NCBI RefSeq assembly: GCF_947493125.1
Contig: NZ_CANLQB010000006.1
Span: forward strand, 1 to 64,000
Source: an uncultured Roseobacter sp.
GTDB taxonomy: Bacteria; Pseudomonadota; Alphaproteobacteria; Rhodobacterales; Rhodobacteraceae
Direction of reading: 5' to 3'
Length of the DNA: 64,000 nucleotides
The notes beneath the pieces are model-generated. The model did not search any database. It saw only the letters and a program-made list of their open reading frames with translations, and was not told where the DNA came from. This document shows positions 34,474 through 42,489 of the stretch, in pieces. Positions within the stretch are counted from its first letter, which is position 1. The number at the start of each line of letters is the position of its first letter. Both the position numbers and the translations under genes were made by a program.

Positions 34474-35775
34474 CTACTCCGCAGCCTTGGCCGCCGGGTT
34501 GTTCGGGTGTGTGGTCCAGTTGGCATAGTCCGGCTCGACCACTTTGCCCGTGCGCGGGTCCACCGCGCCCGGCGTCATCGCCTCCATGGTGATGCAGTCT
34601 TCCACCGGGCAGACGTTGACGCAGAGATTGCAGGCGACGCATTCCTCGTCAATCACGGTGAAGGTGCGGTCCTCGGACATCGCAATCGCCTGGTGGGATG
34701 TGTCCTCGCAGGCCGCAAAACAGCGCCCGCAGGAGATGCAAAGGTCCTGGTTGATCTTCGCCTTAGCCACGTAATTCAGGTTCAGATACTGCCAGTCCGT
34801 TACATTCGGCACCGCACGGCCCACAATCTCATCGACAGAGGTCAGCCCCTTGCTGTCCATGTAGTCGCTCAGCCCGCTGATCATCTCCTGCACAATCTTG
34901 AACCCGTAGGTCATAGCGGCGGTGCAGACCTGCACATTCCCCGCACCCAGCGCCATGAACTCCGCCGCATCGCGCCAGGTGGTGATGCCGCCGATCCCTG
35001 AGATGGGGATTTGCCCCAAGCCTGGATCGCGCGCGATCTCCGCCACCATGTTCAGCGCAATCGGCTTCACCGCAGGCCCGCAATAGCCGCCATGCGCGCC
35101 CTTTCCATCAATCGTCGGCTCGGGAGCGAACAAATCCAGATCGACCGACGTGATCGAGTTGATCGTATTGATCAGGCTGACCGCATCCGCGCCGCCCTTC
35201 ATTGCCGCCTCGGCGGGCTTGCGGATGTCCGTGATGTTCGGCGTCAGCTTCACGATCACCGGCATGCGCGTATTGGCCTTGACCCAGCGCGTGACCATCT
35301 CGATGTACTCGGGCACCTGCCCGACTGCGGAGCCCATGCCGCGCTCGCTCATCCCGTGCGGGCAGCCGAAGTTCAGCTCCACCCCATCCGCGCCGGTGTC
35401 TTCCACCAGCGGCAGGATGAACTTCCAGGGCTCCTCTTCGCAGGGCACCATCAGCGACACGATCATCGCCCGGTCCGGATAGTCGCGCTTCACGACCTTG
35501 ATCTCATCCAGATTGGTCTGCAGTGGCCGGTCGGTGATCAACTCGATGTTGTTGAGCCCCAGGAGCCGCCGGTCGGCTCCATAAACCGCGCCATAGCGCG
35601 GCCCATTCACGTTCACCACATGCGGGTCGAGTCCGAGCGTCTTCCAAACCACGCCCCCCCAGCCTGCCTCGAAGGCGCGGCGCACGTTGTATTCCTTGTC
35701 CGTCGGCGGCGCCGAGGCCAGCCAGAACGGGTTCGGGCTCTTGATGCCCACAAACTCACTTGTCAGATCAGCCAT
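34474..35775 (-). CDS. preA: NAD-dependent dihydropyrimidine dehydrogenase, PreA subunit
   Basis: 433 residues. The N-terminal FMN barrel is dihydroorotate-dehydrogenase-like (GIKSPNPFWLASAPPTD, VELNFGCPHGMSERGMGSAV, PVIVKLTPNITDI). The C-terminus carries two 4Fe-4S clusters, CISCGRCFAAC with a later Cys replaced or shifted, and CVACNLCVNVCPVEDC. With PreT it reduces uracil and thymine to the dihydro form with NADH. It ends next to the unknown gene at 33995-34468 and is 24 bases downstream of preT. Confidence 0.96.
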   Translation of the reverse strand: MADLTSEFVGIKSPNPFWLASAPPTDKEYNVRRAFEAGWGGVVWKTLGLDPHVVNVNGPRYGAVYGADRRLLGLNNIELITDRPLQTNLDEIKVVKRDYPDRAMIVSLMVPCEEEPWKFILPLVEDTGADGVELNFGCPHGMSERGMGSAVGQVPEYIEMVTRWVKANTRMPVIVKLTPNITDIRKPAEAAMKGGADAVSLINTINSITSVDLDLFAPEPTIDGKGAHGGYCGPAVKPIALNMVAEIARDPGLGQIPISGIGGITTWRDAAEFMALGAGNVQVCTAAMTYGFKIVQEMISGLSDYMDSKGLTSVDEIVGRAVPNVTDWQYLNLNYVAKAKINQDLCISCGRCFAACEDTSHQAIAMSEDRTFTVIDEECVACNLCVNVCPVEDCITMEAMTPGAVDPRTGKVVEPDYANWTTHPNNPAAKAAE

Positions 35776-35799
35776 TTTGGGTCCTCCGTCGGATGCGGC

Positions 35800-37128
35800 T
35801 CAGGCCGCCCCTGTCAGTGCCTCGTGAATATCCATCGCCGCATCGCGCCCCTCGGCCACCGCCGTGACGGTCAGGTCGTCACCACCCGCCGCGCAGTCGC
35901 CCCCGCCCCAGACGCCCTCCATCGACGTGCGCCCGGCCCCGGTGACCTTGATCTTGCGCCCGTCAAGCTCGGGCAGCCCGTCGCCCACCAAGGTCTGACC
36001 AATCGCACGGAACACCTGATCCGCCGCCAACCTCAAGCTCTGCCCGGTGGGCTGCATCGCGGCGTCCACATAGTCAAACTCGATCTCGCGCACCGCTCCA
36101 TTGCCGATGACCGCCCTCGGCACCGCGTGGGTTACAATCCGCACCCCCTTGCTCGCCGCCAGATCCTGCTCGAACACACTCGCATTCATCCGGTCACGTC
36201 CGCGCCGATACACGAGCGTCACATTCAGCGCCCCCAGCAGTTTGGCCTGCACCGCGGCATCCACCGCCGTCATACCGCCGCCGATCACCACCACATCACG
36301 CCCCACGGGCACCTGCGCGAAATCCTCAGCCTGCCGCAGGTCGGCGATGAAATCGACCGCGTCCAGCACGCCGTCCTTGTCGGCGCCCTCGGCCTCCAGC
36401 GCGTTCACGCCGCCCAGGCCAATCGCCAGAAACACCGCATCATGGGCGTCCCGCAGGCTCTGCAGCGTCATATCGCCACCCAGAGGCTTGTCATATTCGA
36501 TCGTGATACCGCCGATTTTCAACAGCCAATCCACCTCAGATTGCGCATACCCGTCCACGGTCTTGTAGGTCGCAATGCCGTATTCGTTCAGCCCGCCCGC
36601 CTTGGGCGCGGCATCATAGACCACCACGTCATGCCCCAGCATCGCCAACCGATGGGCACAGGACAGCCCCGCAGGCCCCGCGCCCACCACGGCCACCGAC
36701 TTGCCGGTGACCGCAGCGCGGGAGAAAGGATGGATGCCCTGCTCCTGAAGATGATCCGTGGCATAACGCTGGAGCTGGCCGATCAGCACCGGCTTGCCCT
36801 CGGCCATCTCGCGCACGCAGGCCTCTTCACAGAGCTGCTCCGTCGGACAGACCCGCGCACACATGCCGCCCATGATGTTCTGGCTCAGGATCGTCTTGGC
36901 CGCCGCATCCGGCGTGCCCGTTGCGATCTGCCGGATGAACAGCGGGATATCGATATCCGTCGGGCAGGCCGTGACGCAGGGCGCATCATGGCAGAAATAG
37001 CACCGGTCGGCAGCCACCAGCGCCTCATGATCATCGAGCCGCGGATGCAGGTCGGAGAACCGTTCGGCATAGACCTCGTCTGCCATCCGGCCCGGAACGA
37101 TGCCGGGTGTAAATGCGTCGCTGGACAT
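35800..37128 (-). CDS. preT: NAD-dependent dihydropyrimidine dehydrogenase, PreT subunit
   Basis: 442 residues from ATG 37128; an ATG at 37155 would add nine residues and cannot be excluded. N-terminal Fe-S ligands lie in CYFCHDAPCVTACPTDIDIP and in ARVCPTEQLCEEACVRE. FAD binding is at VAVVGAGPAGLSCAHRLAML, and a second dinucleotide site is VVVIGGGMTAVDAAVQAKLL. PreT passes electrons from NADH to PreA. A RutR-like operator at 37184-37199 lies just upstream, and preA follows 24 bases downstream. The gene is divergent from the cold-shock gene at 37453. Confidence 0.95.
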   Translation of the reverse strand: MSSDAFTPGIVPGRMADEVYAERFSDLHPRLDDHEALVAADRCYFCHDAPCVTACPTDIDIPLFIRQIATGTPDAAAKTILSQNIMGGMCARVCPTEQLCEEACVREMAEGKPVLIGQLQRYATDHLQEQGIHPFSRAAVTGKSVAVVGAGPAGLSCAHRLAMLGHDVVVYDAAPKAGGLNEYGIATYKTVDGYAQSEVDWLLKIGGITIEYDKPLGGDMTLQSLRDAHDAVFLAIGLGGVNALEAEGADKDGVLDAVDFIADLRQAEDFAQVPVGRDVVVIGGGMTAVDAAVQAKLLGALNVTLVYRRGRDRMNASVFEQDLAASKGVRIVTHAVPRAVIGNGAVREIEFDYVDAAMQPTGQSLRLAADQVFRAIGQTLVGDGLPELDGRKIKVTGAGRTSMEGVWGGGDCAAGGDDLTVTAVAEGRDAAMDIHEALTGAA

Positions 37129-37183
37129 GGTTTGACCCCATTCTGGCTTCTTCATTTCCGAAACGCTGACACGGAATAATTTT

Positions 37184-37199
37184 TTTATCAACTGGTAAA
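37184..37199. promoter_or_regulatory. RutR-like operator upstream of preT
   Basis: TTTATCAACTGGTAAA differs by one base per arm from a perfect TTTACCA-NN-TGGTAAA palindrome, the form found at 33127-33142. It lies 29-56 bp upstream of the preT start candidates, where a repressor would block transcription. The remaining bases up to 37452 form the divergent gap to the cold-shock gene. Confidence 0.7.
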
Positions 37200-37452
37200 A
37201 ATTATTTCGTGCGACCTGCAAAACGCTGTGATGAATTATTGTGCAATACACGGCTGGCGGGAATCTGCCGACCTTTTCGACGTAAGCGCTGTCATCAGAA
37301 TATGACTTGCTTTTGACCCACCGAGCCCCGATATGAAAAGAGCGACGCGACAAACTATCGACCACTGCTCCTTTCGGCCAGTCATTCGATCTGCTTTCGA
37401 CCGAGCCAAGCTGCCGCATGTTGCGGGCAGCACTACATAGGAGACACGGGGA

Positions 37453-37659
37453 ATGGCCACTGGCACCGTGAAATGGTTTAACACCACAAAAGGCTACGGC
37501 TTTATCGCCCCCGATGGCGGCGGCAAAGACATCTTTGTGCATATTTCTGCCGTTGAACGCGCAGGCCTGACAGGTCTGGCCGACAACCAGAAGGTCACCT
37601 TCGACGTGGAAGCGGGCCGTGACGGCCGCGAAAGCGCAGGCAACCTCGCACTCGCCTGA
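37453..37659 (+). CDS. Cold-shock protein (CspA family)
   Basis: 68 residues, one complete cold-shock domain. RNP1 is KGYGFI and RNP2 is DIFVHIS, both intact. The start [18 protein letters not shown] is canonical. It is a single-stranded RNA/DNA-binding chaperone in the cytoplasm. It has its own intrinsic terminator at 37686-37710, so it is monocistronic. The 250-base region before it, shared with the divergent preT promoter, could include a long 5' leader as found for many csp genes; no start site is visible. Confidence 0.96.
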   Translation: MATGTVKWFNTTKGYGFIAPDGGGKDIFVHISAVERAGLTGLADNQKVTFDVEAGRDGRESAGNLALA

Positions 37660-37685
37660 TCTCAGGCATACGAACCAATTTGCAA

Positions 37686-37710
37686 ACGGGCGCCGCGGTG
37701 CCCGTTTTTT
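37686..37710 (+). terminator. Intrinsic terminator of the cold-shock gene
   Basis: ACGGGC (37686-37691) and GCCCGT (37700-37705) pair around a GC-rich loop and run into a T6 tract (37705-37710). It is 26 bases after the csp stop codon. Confidence 0.85.
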
Positions 37711-37808
37711 GTGCCGTCAAGGCGCATCCGCCTCCCACCAGGGCACCCGGGACCGCGGAGCACCCTGCCTCATCATTGTTCCGAAAATATGCAACCCCGC
37801 ACCGGGCC

Positions 37809-38426
37809 TCAGGGCGCGTCCCAATCCACATCCCCGGCCTGTTCGACCTTGAGCCGGCCGTCCGGCCACGGCGTGAGCAGCGGCGTCACCGCCTCCTCCG
37901 CTTCGGTCAGCCACAGTGGAATGGTCTCGGGCTCTAGGATCACACCCATGCGGTGGTGGATGTCCACCACATCGCCCGAGGGCGCACAGGTCAGCGTCGC
38001 CACCTGATCGACTTCGATGCCCCCCGGCCCCTGCCACCGATCCGTGATCGCCGCGAAGAACAGCAGGCCGCCCGCCCTCGGCGCAATCCGCCACGCCGTC
38101 TTGCGCCGTGTCTCGCCTGTCCATTCGTACCAACCGTTCATCGGCACCACCGCCCGCCCCGTGCCAGTGAACGCGGATTTGTCAAAGACGGTCTCGCTGC
38201 GCGCATTCACGATGGTTTCCATCACCGGACGGCCTCGCGCGTTCACGCGGCCCACCGGGATGATGCCCCAGCGCATCCGCGTGAGGCCCTCCTCCGTCAA
38301 AACCACGATGGCCTCCCCGGGTGCCACGTTGCGGCGCGGCGGCTCATCCACCACCGGCTGCGGGTCCTGCCCTACAGCCGAGGCCAGCTCCGCCATGGGC
38401 GAGGTCAGGAAGAACCGCCCCGGCAT
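37809..38426 (-). CDS. SRAP (YedK/HMCES-like) protein lacking Cys2
   Basis: 205 residues from ATG 38426. The fold is clearly SRAP: the N-terminal GRFFLTSPMAELA, RRNVAPGEAIVVL, MRWGIIPVG, IVNARSETV with the conserved Asn, PMNGWYEW with the catalytic Glu, and DIHHRMGVIL with the conserved His. In active members the second residue is Cys (MCGRF), which after Met removal links covalently to abasic sites in single-stranded DNA. Here the codon is CCG, giving MPGRF. Unless another start is used, the protein cannot form the usual thiazolidine link. It follows the tesA gene with a one-base gap. Confidence 0.9.
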   Translation of the reverse strand: MPGRFFLTSPMAELASAVGQDPQPVVDEPPRRNVAPGEAIVVLTEEGLTRMRWGIIPVGRVNARGRPVMETIVNARSETVFDKSAFTGTGRAVVPMNGWYEWTGETRRKTAWRIAPRAGGLLFFAAITDRWQGPGGIEVDQVATLTCAPSGDVVDIHHRMGVILEPETIPLWLTEAEEAVTPLLTPWPDGRLKVEQAGDVDWDAP

Positions 38427-38427
38427 C

Positions 38428-39063
38428 CTAGTCGCCGGTCCGCGCAATCAGGTCCATCACATAGGGTCCCAGACCCTCGACGATCCGTTCGACCCCCTCC
38501 GCACTCGGGTGGATGCCATCGGGCTGCATGAAGGGCACAGCCGCCGCCGGATCACTGGCCGCCTCGCCCAATCCTTCGAAGAAACTCGGCGCATAGACGG
38601 CACCATAGGCCTCCGCCAGCTCCGGATACATCGCGTCAAACGCCGCCTTGAACTCAGGGCCATAGTTCCCCGGCGCCTGCATCCCCACCAGCAGCACGTC
38701 GACCTCCGCCGACTGCGCCGCCTGCAGGATGCCTTCGAGGTTGGACCGGCTCACCCCCGGGTCGATCCCGCGCAGCAGGTCATTGCCCCCCAGTGCGACG
38801 ATCATCGCATCCACCTCAGGCGTCAGCGTCCAGGCGGCCCGGCTCAGCCCCCCCGCCGTGGTGTCGCCCGACACACCCGCATTGATCAGCTGCACCTCTG
38901 CGCCCTGATCCTCCAGCCAGCCTTGCAGCTGCGGCACAAATCCCTCGGCCTCGATCAGCCCGTAGCCCTGCGTAAGGCTGTCGCCCAAGGCCGCAATCAC
39001 CACATCCTCCGCCGTGCCCGCCACGGGCCACAGCAGGGCCACAGCCATCACAACCTTGTGCAT
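38428..39063 (-). CDS. tesA: Arylesterase / lysophospholipase TesA-type SGNH hydrolase
   Basis: 211 residues from ATG 39063 with a Sec signal (VVMAVALLWPVAGTAE). SGNH blocks are in order: ALGDSLTQGYGL (nucleophile Ser), INAGVSGDTTAGG, VALGGNDLLRG, and DGIHPSAEG with the catalytic Asp and His. It acts on thioesters, aryl esters or lysophospholipids in the periplasm. As in E. coli, it is divergent from an ABC ATPase/permease pair (ybbA-ybbP type), here at 39118. It is followed one base later by the SRAP gene. Confidence 0.93.
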   Translation of the reverse strand: MHKVVMAVALLWPVAGTAEDVVIAALGDSLTQGYGLIEAEGFVPQLQGWLEDQGAEVQLINAGVSGDTTAGGLSRAAWTLTPEVDAMIVALGGNDLLRGIDPGVSRSNLEGILQAAQSAEVDVLLVGMQAPGNYGPEFKAAFDAMYPELAEAYGAVYAPSFFEGLGEAASDPAAAVPFMQPDGIHPSAEGVERIVEGLGPYVMDLIARTGD

Positions 39064-39117
39064 CTTGATCCAGCCTCCATATGCCACACGTATACCGCCG
39101 AAAAGGTGAGCTTGCGC

Positions 39118-39807
39118 ATGTCCGACCCCGTCTTCTCTCTCCAAGATGCGACTTTGTCGCTCGATGGCAATGCCGGCCGGGTCGATATCCTGCACGGCAT
39201 CTCGATGGAGGTCCAGACGGGGGAAAGCCTCGGGCTGATCGGTCCTTCCGGGTCCGGCAAATCCTCGCTGCTGATGCTGATGGGCGGGCTGGAGCGCGCC
39301 ACCTCCGGCACCGTCACCGCTCTGGGGTACGACCTCACGCAGATGTCCGAAGACCAGCTGGCCCGCTTCCGGCGCGACCACATGGGCGTGGTCTTCCAGT
39401 CCTTTCACCTGATCCCGACGATGACGGCGCTGGAGAACGTCGCCACCCCGCTGGAACTGGCCGGGGACGCCGACGCCTTCGCCAAAGCCGAGGCCGAACT
39501 GGCGGAGGTCGGTCTGGCGCATCGCACGGGTCACTACCCCAGCCAGATGTCCGGTGGCGAGCAGCAGCGCGTGGCACTTGCCCGCGCCTCCGCCCCGCGC
39601 CCGGACATCCTGCTTGCCGATGAGCCGACGGGCAACCTCGACGGCGCCAATGGCGCGGCGATCATCGACCTGCTCTTCGGCCTGCGCGACCGCCATGGCG
39701 CGACACTGGTGCTCGTGACCCACAGCCAGAGCCTCGCCGCCCGCTGCGACCGGGTCATCCGCTTGGGCGATGGCCGCGTGGTCCCGCTGGAGCGCGCGGC
39801 GGAATGA
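39118..39807 (+). CDS. ABC transporter ATP-binding protein (YbbA type)
   Basis: 229 residues of the LolD/MacB-like class. Walker A GPSGSGKSSLLMLM is at about residue 42, the Q-loop is VVFQSFHLIPTM, the signature is MSGGEQQRVALARA, Walker B is ILLADEPTGNLDG, and the H-loop is VLVTHSQS. It forms a transporter or mechanotransmission complex with the FtsX-like permease encoded by the next gene, whose start overlaps by 4 bases. The pair is next to divergent tesA, as in enterobacteria. The substrate is unknown. Confidence 0.93.
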   Translation: MSDPVFSLQDATLSLDGNAGRVDILHGISMEVQTGESLGLIGPSGSGKSSLLMLMGGLERATSGTVTALGYDLTQMSEDQLARFRRDHMGVVFQSFHLIPTMTALENVATPLELAGDADAFAKAEAELAEVGLAHRTGHYPSQMSGGEQQRVALARASAPRPDILLADEPTGNLDGANGAAIIDLLFGLRDRHGATLVLVTHSQSLAARCDRVIRLGDGRVVPLERAAE

Positions 39808-42332
39808 GCCTTGCGCTGGCCGCCCGCTTTGCCCGGCGCGAGCTGCGCGGCGGTCTGCGCGGCTTCCGCATCTTCCTCGCCTGCCTCGCGCTTGGGGTCG
39901 CCGCCATTGCCGCCGTCGGCTCCGTCCGCTCCGGCATCGAAGCCGGGCTTGCCCGTGAAGGCGCAGCCCTTCTGGGCGGCGATGCCGAGATGGATTTCAC
40001 CTACCGCTTCGCCACCGACGAGGAGCGCGCCTGGATGGAAGACGTCGCCGACGCCGTCTCGGAGATCGTCGATTTCCGCTCCATGGCCGTGGTGGGGGAG
40101 GGCGACACTGCCGAGCGCGGTCTCACCCAGATCAAGGCCATCGACACCGCCTATCCGCTGATCGGCGCGGTCGAGCTCACTCCGGACATCCCGCTCGATC
40201 AGGCCCTCGCGATCGAAGAGGGCCTCCCCGGCGCGGTGATGGAACGCGTGCTGATCGACCGGCTCGGCCTCTCCATCGGCGACCGCTTTCGCCTCGGCAC
40301 ACAAGACTTCCGTCTCAGCGCCGAACTCACCCGCGAGCCCGACAGCGCCGCGGGCGGCTTCGCTCTCGGGCCCCGCACCATCGTGACCACCCCCAGCCTC
40401 GAAAACTCGCAACTGCTCGCCCCCGGCACGCTCTTCTCCACCAAATACCGTCTCGACCTACCGCCCGAGGCGGACTTGGCCACCCTGGCCGCAGAGGCGC
40501 GCAGCCGCTTTGAGGCCACCGGCCTGCGGTGGACCGATGCCCGCAACGGCGCGCCCGGTGTGTCGGAATTCGTCGACCGGCTCGGGGCCTTCCTGATCCT
40601 CGTGGGCCTCTCCGGCCTCGCGGTGGGGGGCGTCGGGGTATCCTCCGCCGTGCGCGCCTACCTCGCGGGCAAGACCAACGTGATCGCCACCCTGCGCACG
40701 CTCGGGGCCACGCGGGCGGTGATCTTCCAAACCTATTTCCTGCAGATCGGCGCGCTGTCGCTCTGCGGCATCGCCATTGGCGTGTTGCTCGGCGGGCTCG
40801 CGCCATTGATCTTCGCGCCGCTCATCGAAGCGCGCCTGCCGATCCCCGCGGCCTTCGCGCTCTACCCCGCGCCGCTGATCGAGGCCGCGATCTACGGGCT
40901 GCTCACCGCTTTCCTCTTCACCCTCTGGCCGCTCGCCCGCGCCGAGGAGATCAAACCCGCCACGCTCTTTCGTGATGCGCTGCAATCCGCCCGCGCGCTG
41001 CCCGCCGCGCGCTACCTTGCGGCCACCGCACTGGCGCTTGCGCTGCTGCTGGGTCTCGCGGGTTGGTTCTCGGGCACCTGGTGGCTGACCTTCTGGACCG
41101 CGGGCGGCATCTGCGGCGCGCTCCTGCTGCTCGCGGGCGCCGCCCTGCTCATCCGTCACCTCTCGCGCCGGGGCGCCCACCTGGCGCGGGGCAAGCCCCG
41201 CGCCAGGTGGGCGCTGGCCGCCATCTCCGGGCCGCGCGAAGGCGCCACATCGGTGGTCCTGTCCCTGGGCCTCGGCCTCTCCGTGCTCGCCGCCGTCGGC
41301 CAGATCGACGGCAACCTGCGCAACGCGATCACCGGCAACCTGCCCGACGTGGCGCCCTCCTATTTCTTCGTCGACATCCAGAAAGATCAAATGGCAGGCT
41401 TCACCCAGCGACTGACCACCGACCCATCGGTCGAGCGCGTGCAATCCGCCCCGATGCTGCGCGGCATCATCACGAAGATCAACGGCCAGCCCGCGCGTGA
41501 GGTGGCAGGTGATCACTGGGTGCTGCAGGGCGACCGCGGTGTGACCTACTCCCAAGCCATGCCCGAGAACACCCGGCTGACCGCCGGTGACTGGTGGGCG
41601 CCGGACTATGCCGGGCCGCCGCTGATCAGCTTCGCTGCTGAGGAAGCCACCGAAATGGGCCTGCAGATCGGCGATGAGATGACCGTGAACATCCTCGGGC
41701 GCGACATCACAGGCACCATCGCCAGCTTCCGCGAGGTCGATTTCTCCACCGCGGGCATCGGCTTCATCCTCGCCATGAACCCGGGCGCGCTGTCAGGCGC
41801 CCCGCACAGCTTCATCTCGACCGTCTACGCCGAGGAAGCGGCCGAAGCGCAAATCCTGCGCGACCTCGCAGGCCAATTCCCCAACATCACCGCCGTGCGC
41901 GTGCGCGACGCCATAGACCGCGTGGCCGATGTGCTTGCCGGACTGGCCGCTGCCACATCCTACGGGGCCGCGGCGACCCTACTCACCGGGTTCCTCGTCC
42001 TGATCGGCGCTGCCGCCGCTGGCACCAACGCGCGGGTCTACGAGGCCGCCGTGCTGAAGACCCTCGGCGCCAGTCGCCGCAGCATCCTGATGAGCTTTGC
42101 CCTGCGCTCGGCGCTGCTGGGCCTCTGCGCGGGCGTGGTGGCGCTGGCCGCCGGTATCGCGGGCGGCTGGGCGGTCAGCCATTTCATCATGGACACCGAC
42201 TTCTCGGTCATGTGGTCCTCTGCACTCGGGATCATCCTCGGCGGCGCCTTGGCCACGCTCTTGGCGGGCCTTGCCTTTGCCTGGGCCCCGATCAACGCCA
42301 AACCCGCCCAGGTGCTGCGCGCCCGCGAATAG
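39804..42332 (+). CDS. FtsX-like ABC permease (YbbP type)
   Basis: 842 residues, the usual size. An N-terminal helix (RIFLACLALGVAAIAAVGSV) is followed by a large periplasmic region, FtsX-type helix groups near residues 255-420, a second periplasmic region, and a final FtsX domain (about 715-842). The latter reads LLTGFLVLIGAAAAGTNARV and AAVLKTLGASRRSILMSFAL. It is coupled to the ATPase gene (ATGA overlap). Proteins of this type are proposed to extract or move hydrophobic substrates. Gene order with tesA suggests lipid or lipoprotein processing, which remains inference. Confidence 0.93.
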   Translation: MSLALAARFARRELRGGLRGFRIFLACLALGVAAIAAVGSVRSGIEAGLAREGAALLGGDAEMDFTYRFATDEERAWMEDVADAVSEIVDFRSMAVVGEGDTAERGLTQIKAIDTAYPLIGAVELTPDIPLDQALAIEEGLPGAVMERVLIDRLGLSIGDRFRLGTQDFRLSAELTREPDSAAGGFALGPRTIVTTPSLENSQLLAPGTLFSTKYRLDLPPEADLATLAAEARSRFEATGLRWTDARNGAPGVSEFVDRLGAFLILVGLSGLAVGGVGVSSAVRAYLAGKTNVIATLRTLGATRAVIFQTYFLQIGALSLCGIAIGVLLGGLAPLIFAPLIEARLPIPAAFALYPAPLIEAAIYGLLTAFLFTLWPLARAEEIKPATLFRDALQSARALPAARYLAATALALALLLGLAGWFSGTWWLTFWTAGGICGALLLLAGAALLIRHLSRRGAHLARGKPRARWALAAISGPREGATSVVLSLGLGLSVLAAVGQIDGNLRNAITGNLPDVAPSYFFVDIQKDQMAGFTQRLTTDPSVERVQSAPMLRGIITKINGQPAREVAGDHWVLQGDRGVTYSQAMPENTRLTAGDWWAPDYAGPPLISFAAEEATEMGLQIGDEMTVNILGRDITGTIASFREVDFSTAGIGFILAMNPGALSGAPHSFISTVYAEEAAEAQILRDLAGQFPNITAVRVRDAIDRVADVLAGLAAATSYGAAATLLTGFLVLIGAAAAGTNARVYEAAVLKTLGASRRSILMSFALRSALLGLCAGVVALAAGIAGGWAVSHFIMDTDFSVMWSSALGIILGGALATLLAGLAFAWAPINAKPAQVLRARE

Positions 42333-42441
42333 ACGTCACCGCGCTGAAAACCGGATGTTAACTCCACCTATGCAAAAGAGATTTTGCGGCGAAGGTGGGG
42401 GCACCGGTCACCGCGCCAGGAGGAGCAAAATGCTTCTTAAG

Positions 42442-42478
42442 CGGGGAGGGGTTGGAAGAGCCGCTCCCCGTTTCTCTG
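42442..42478 (+). terminator. Possible terminator between the permease and gcvP
   Basis: CGGGGAG (42442-42448) and CTCCCCG (42464-42470) form a 7-bp GC stem followed by TTTCTCT on the plus strand. It lies in the gap between convergent genes. The U-tract is short, so confidence is moderate. Confidence 0.45.
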
Positions 42479-42489
42479 TCTCAGATGCC

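Noticed and set aside
35011-37179. A 722-codon frame on the plus strand
   Set aside because: It is antisense to preA and preT, both full-length enzymes with all motifs. Its composition (Arg, His, Pro) is that of a shadow.
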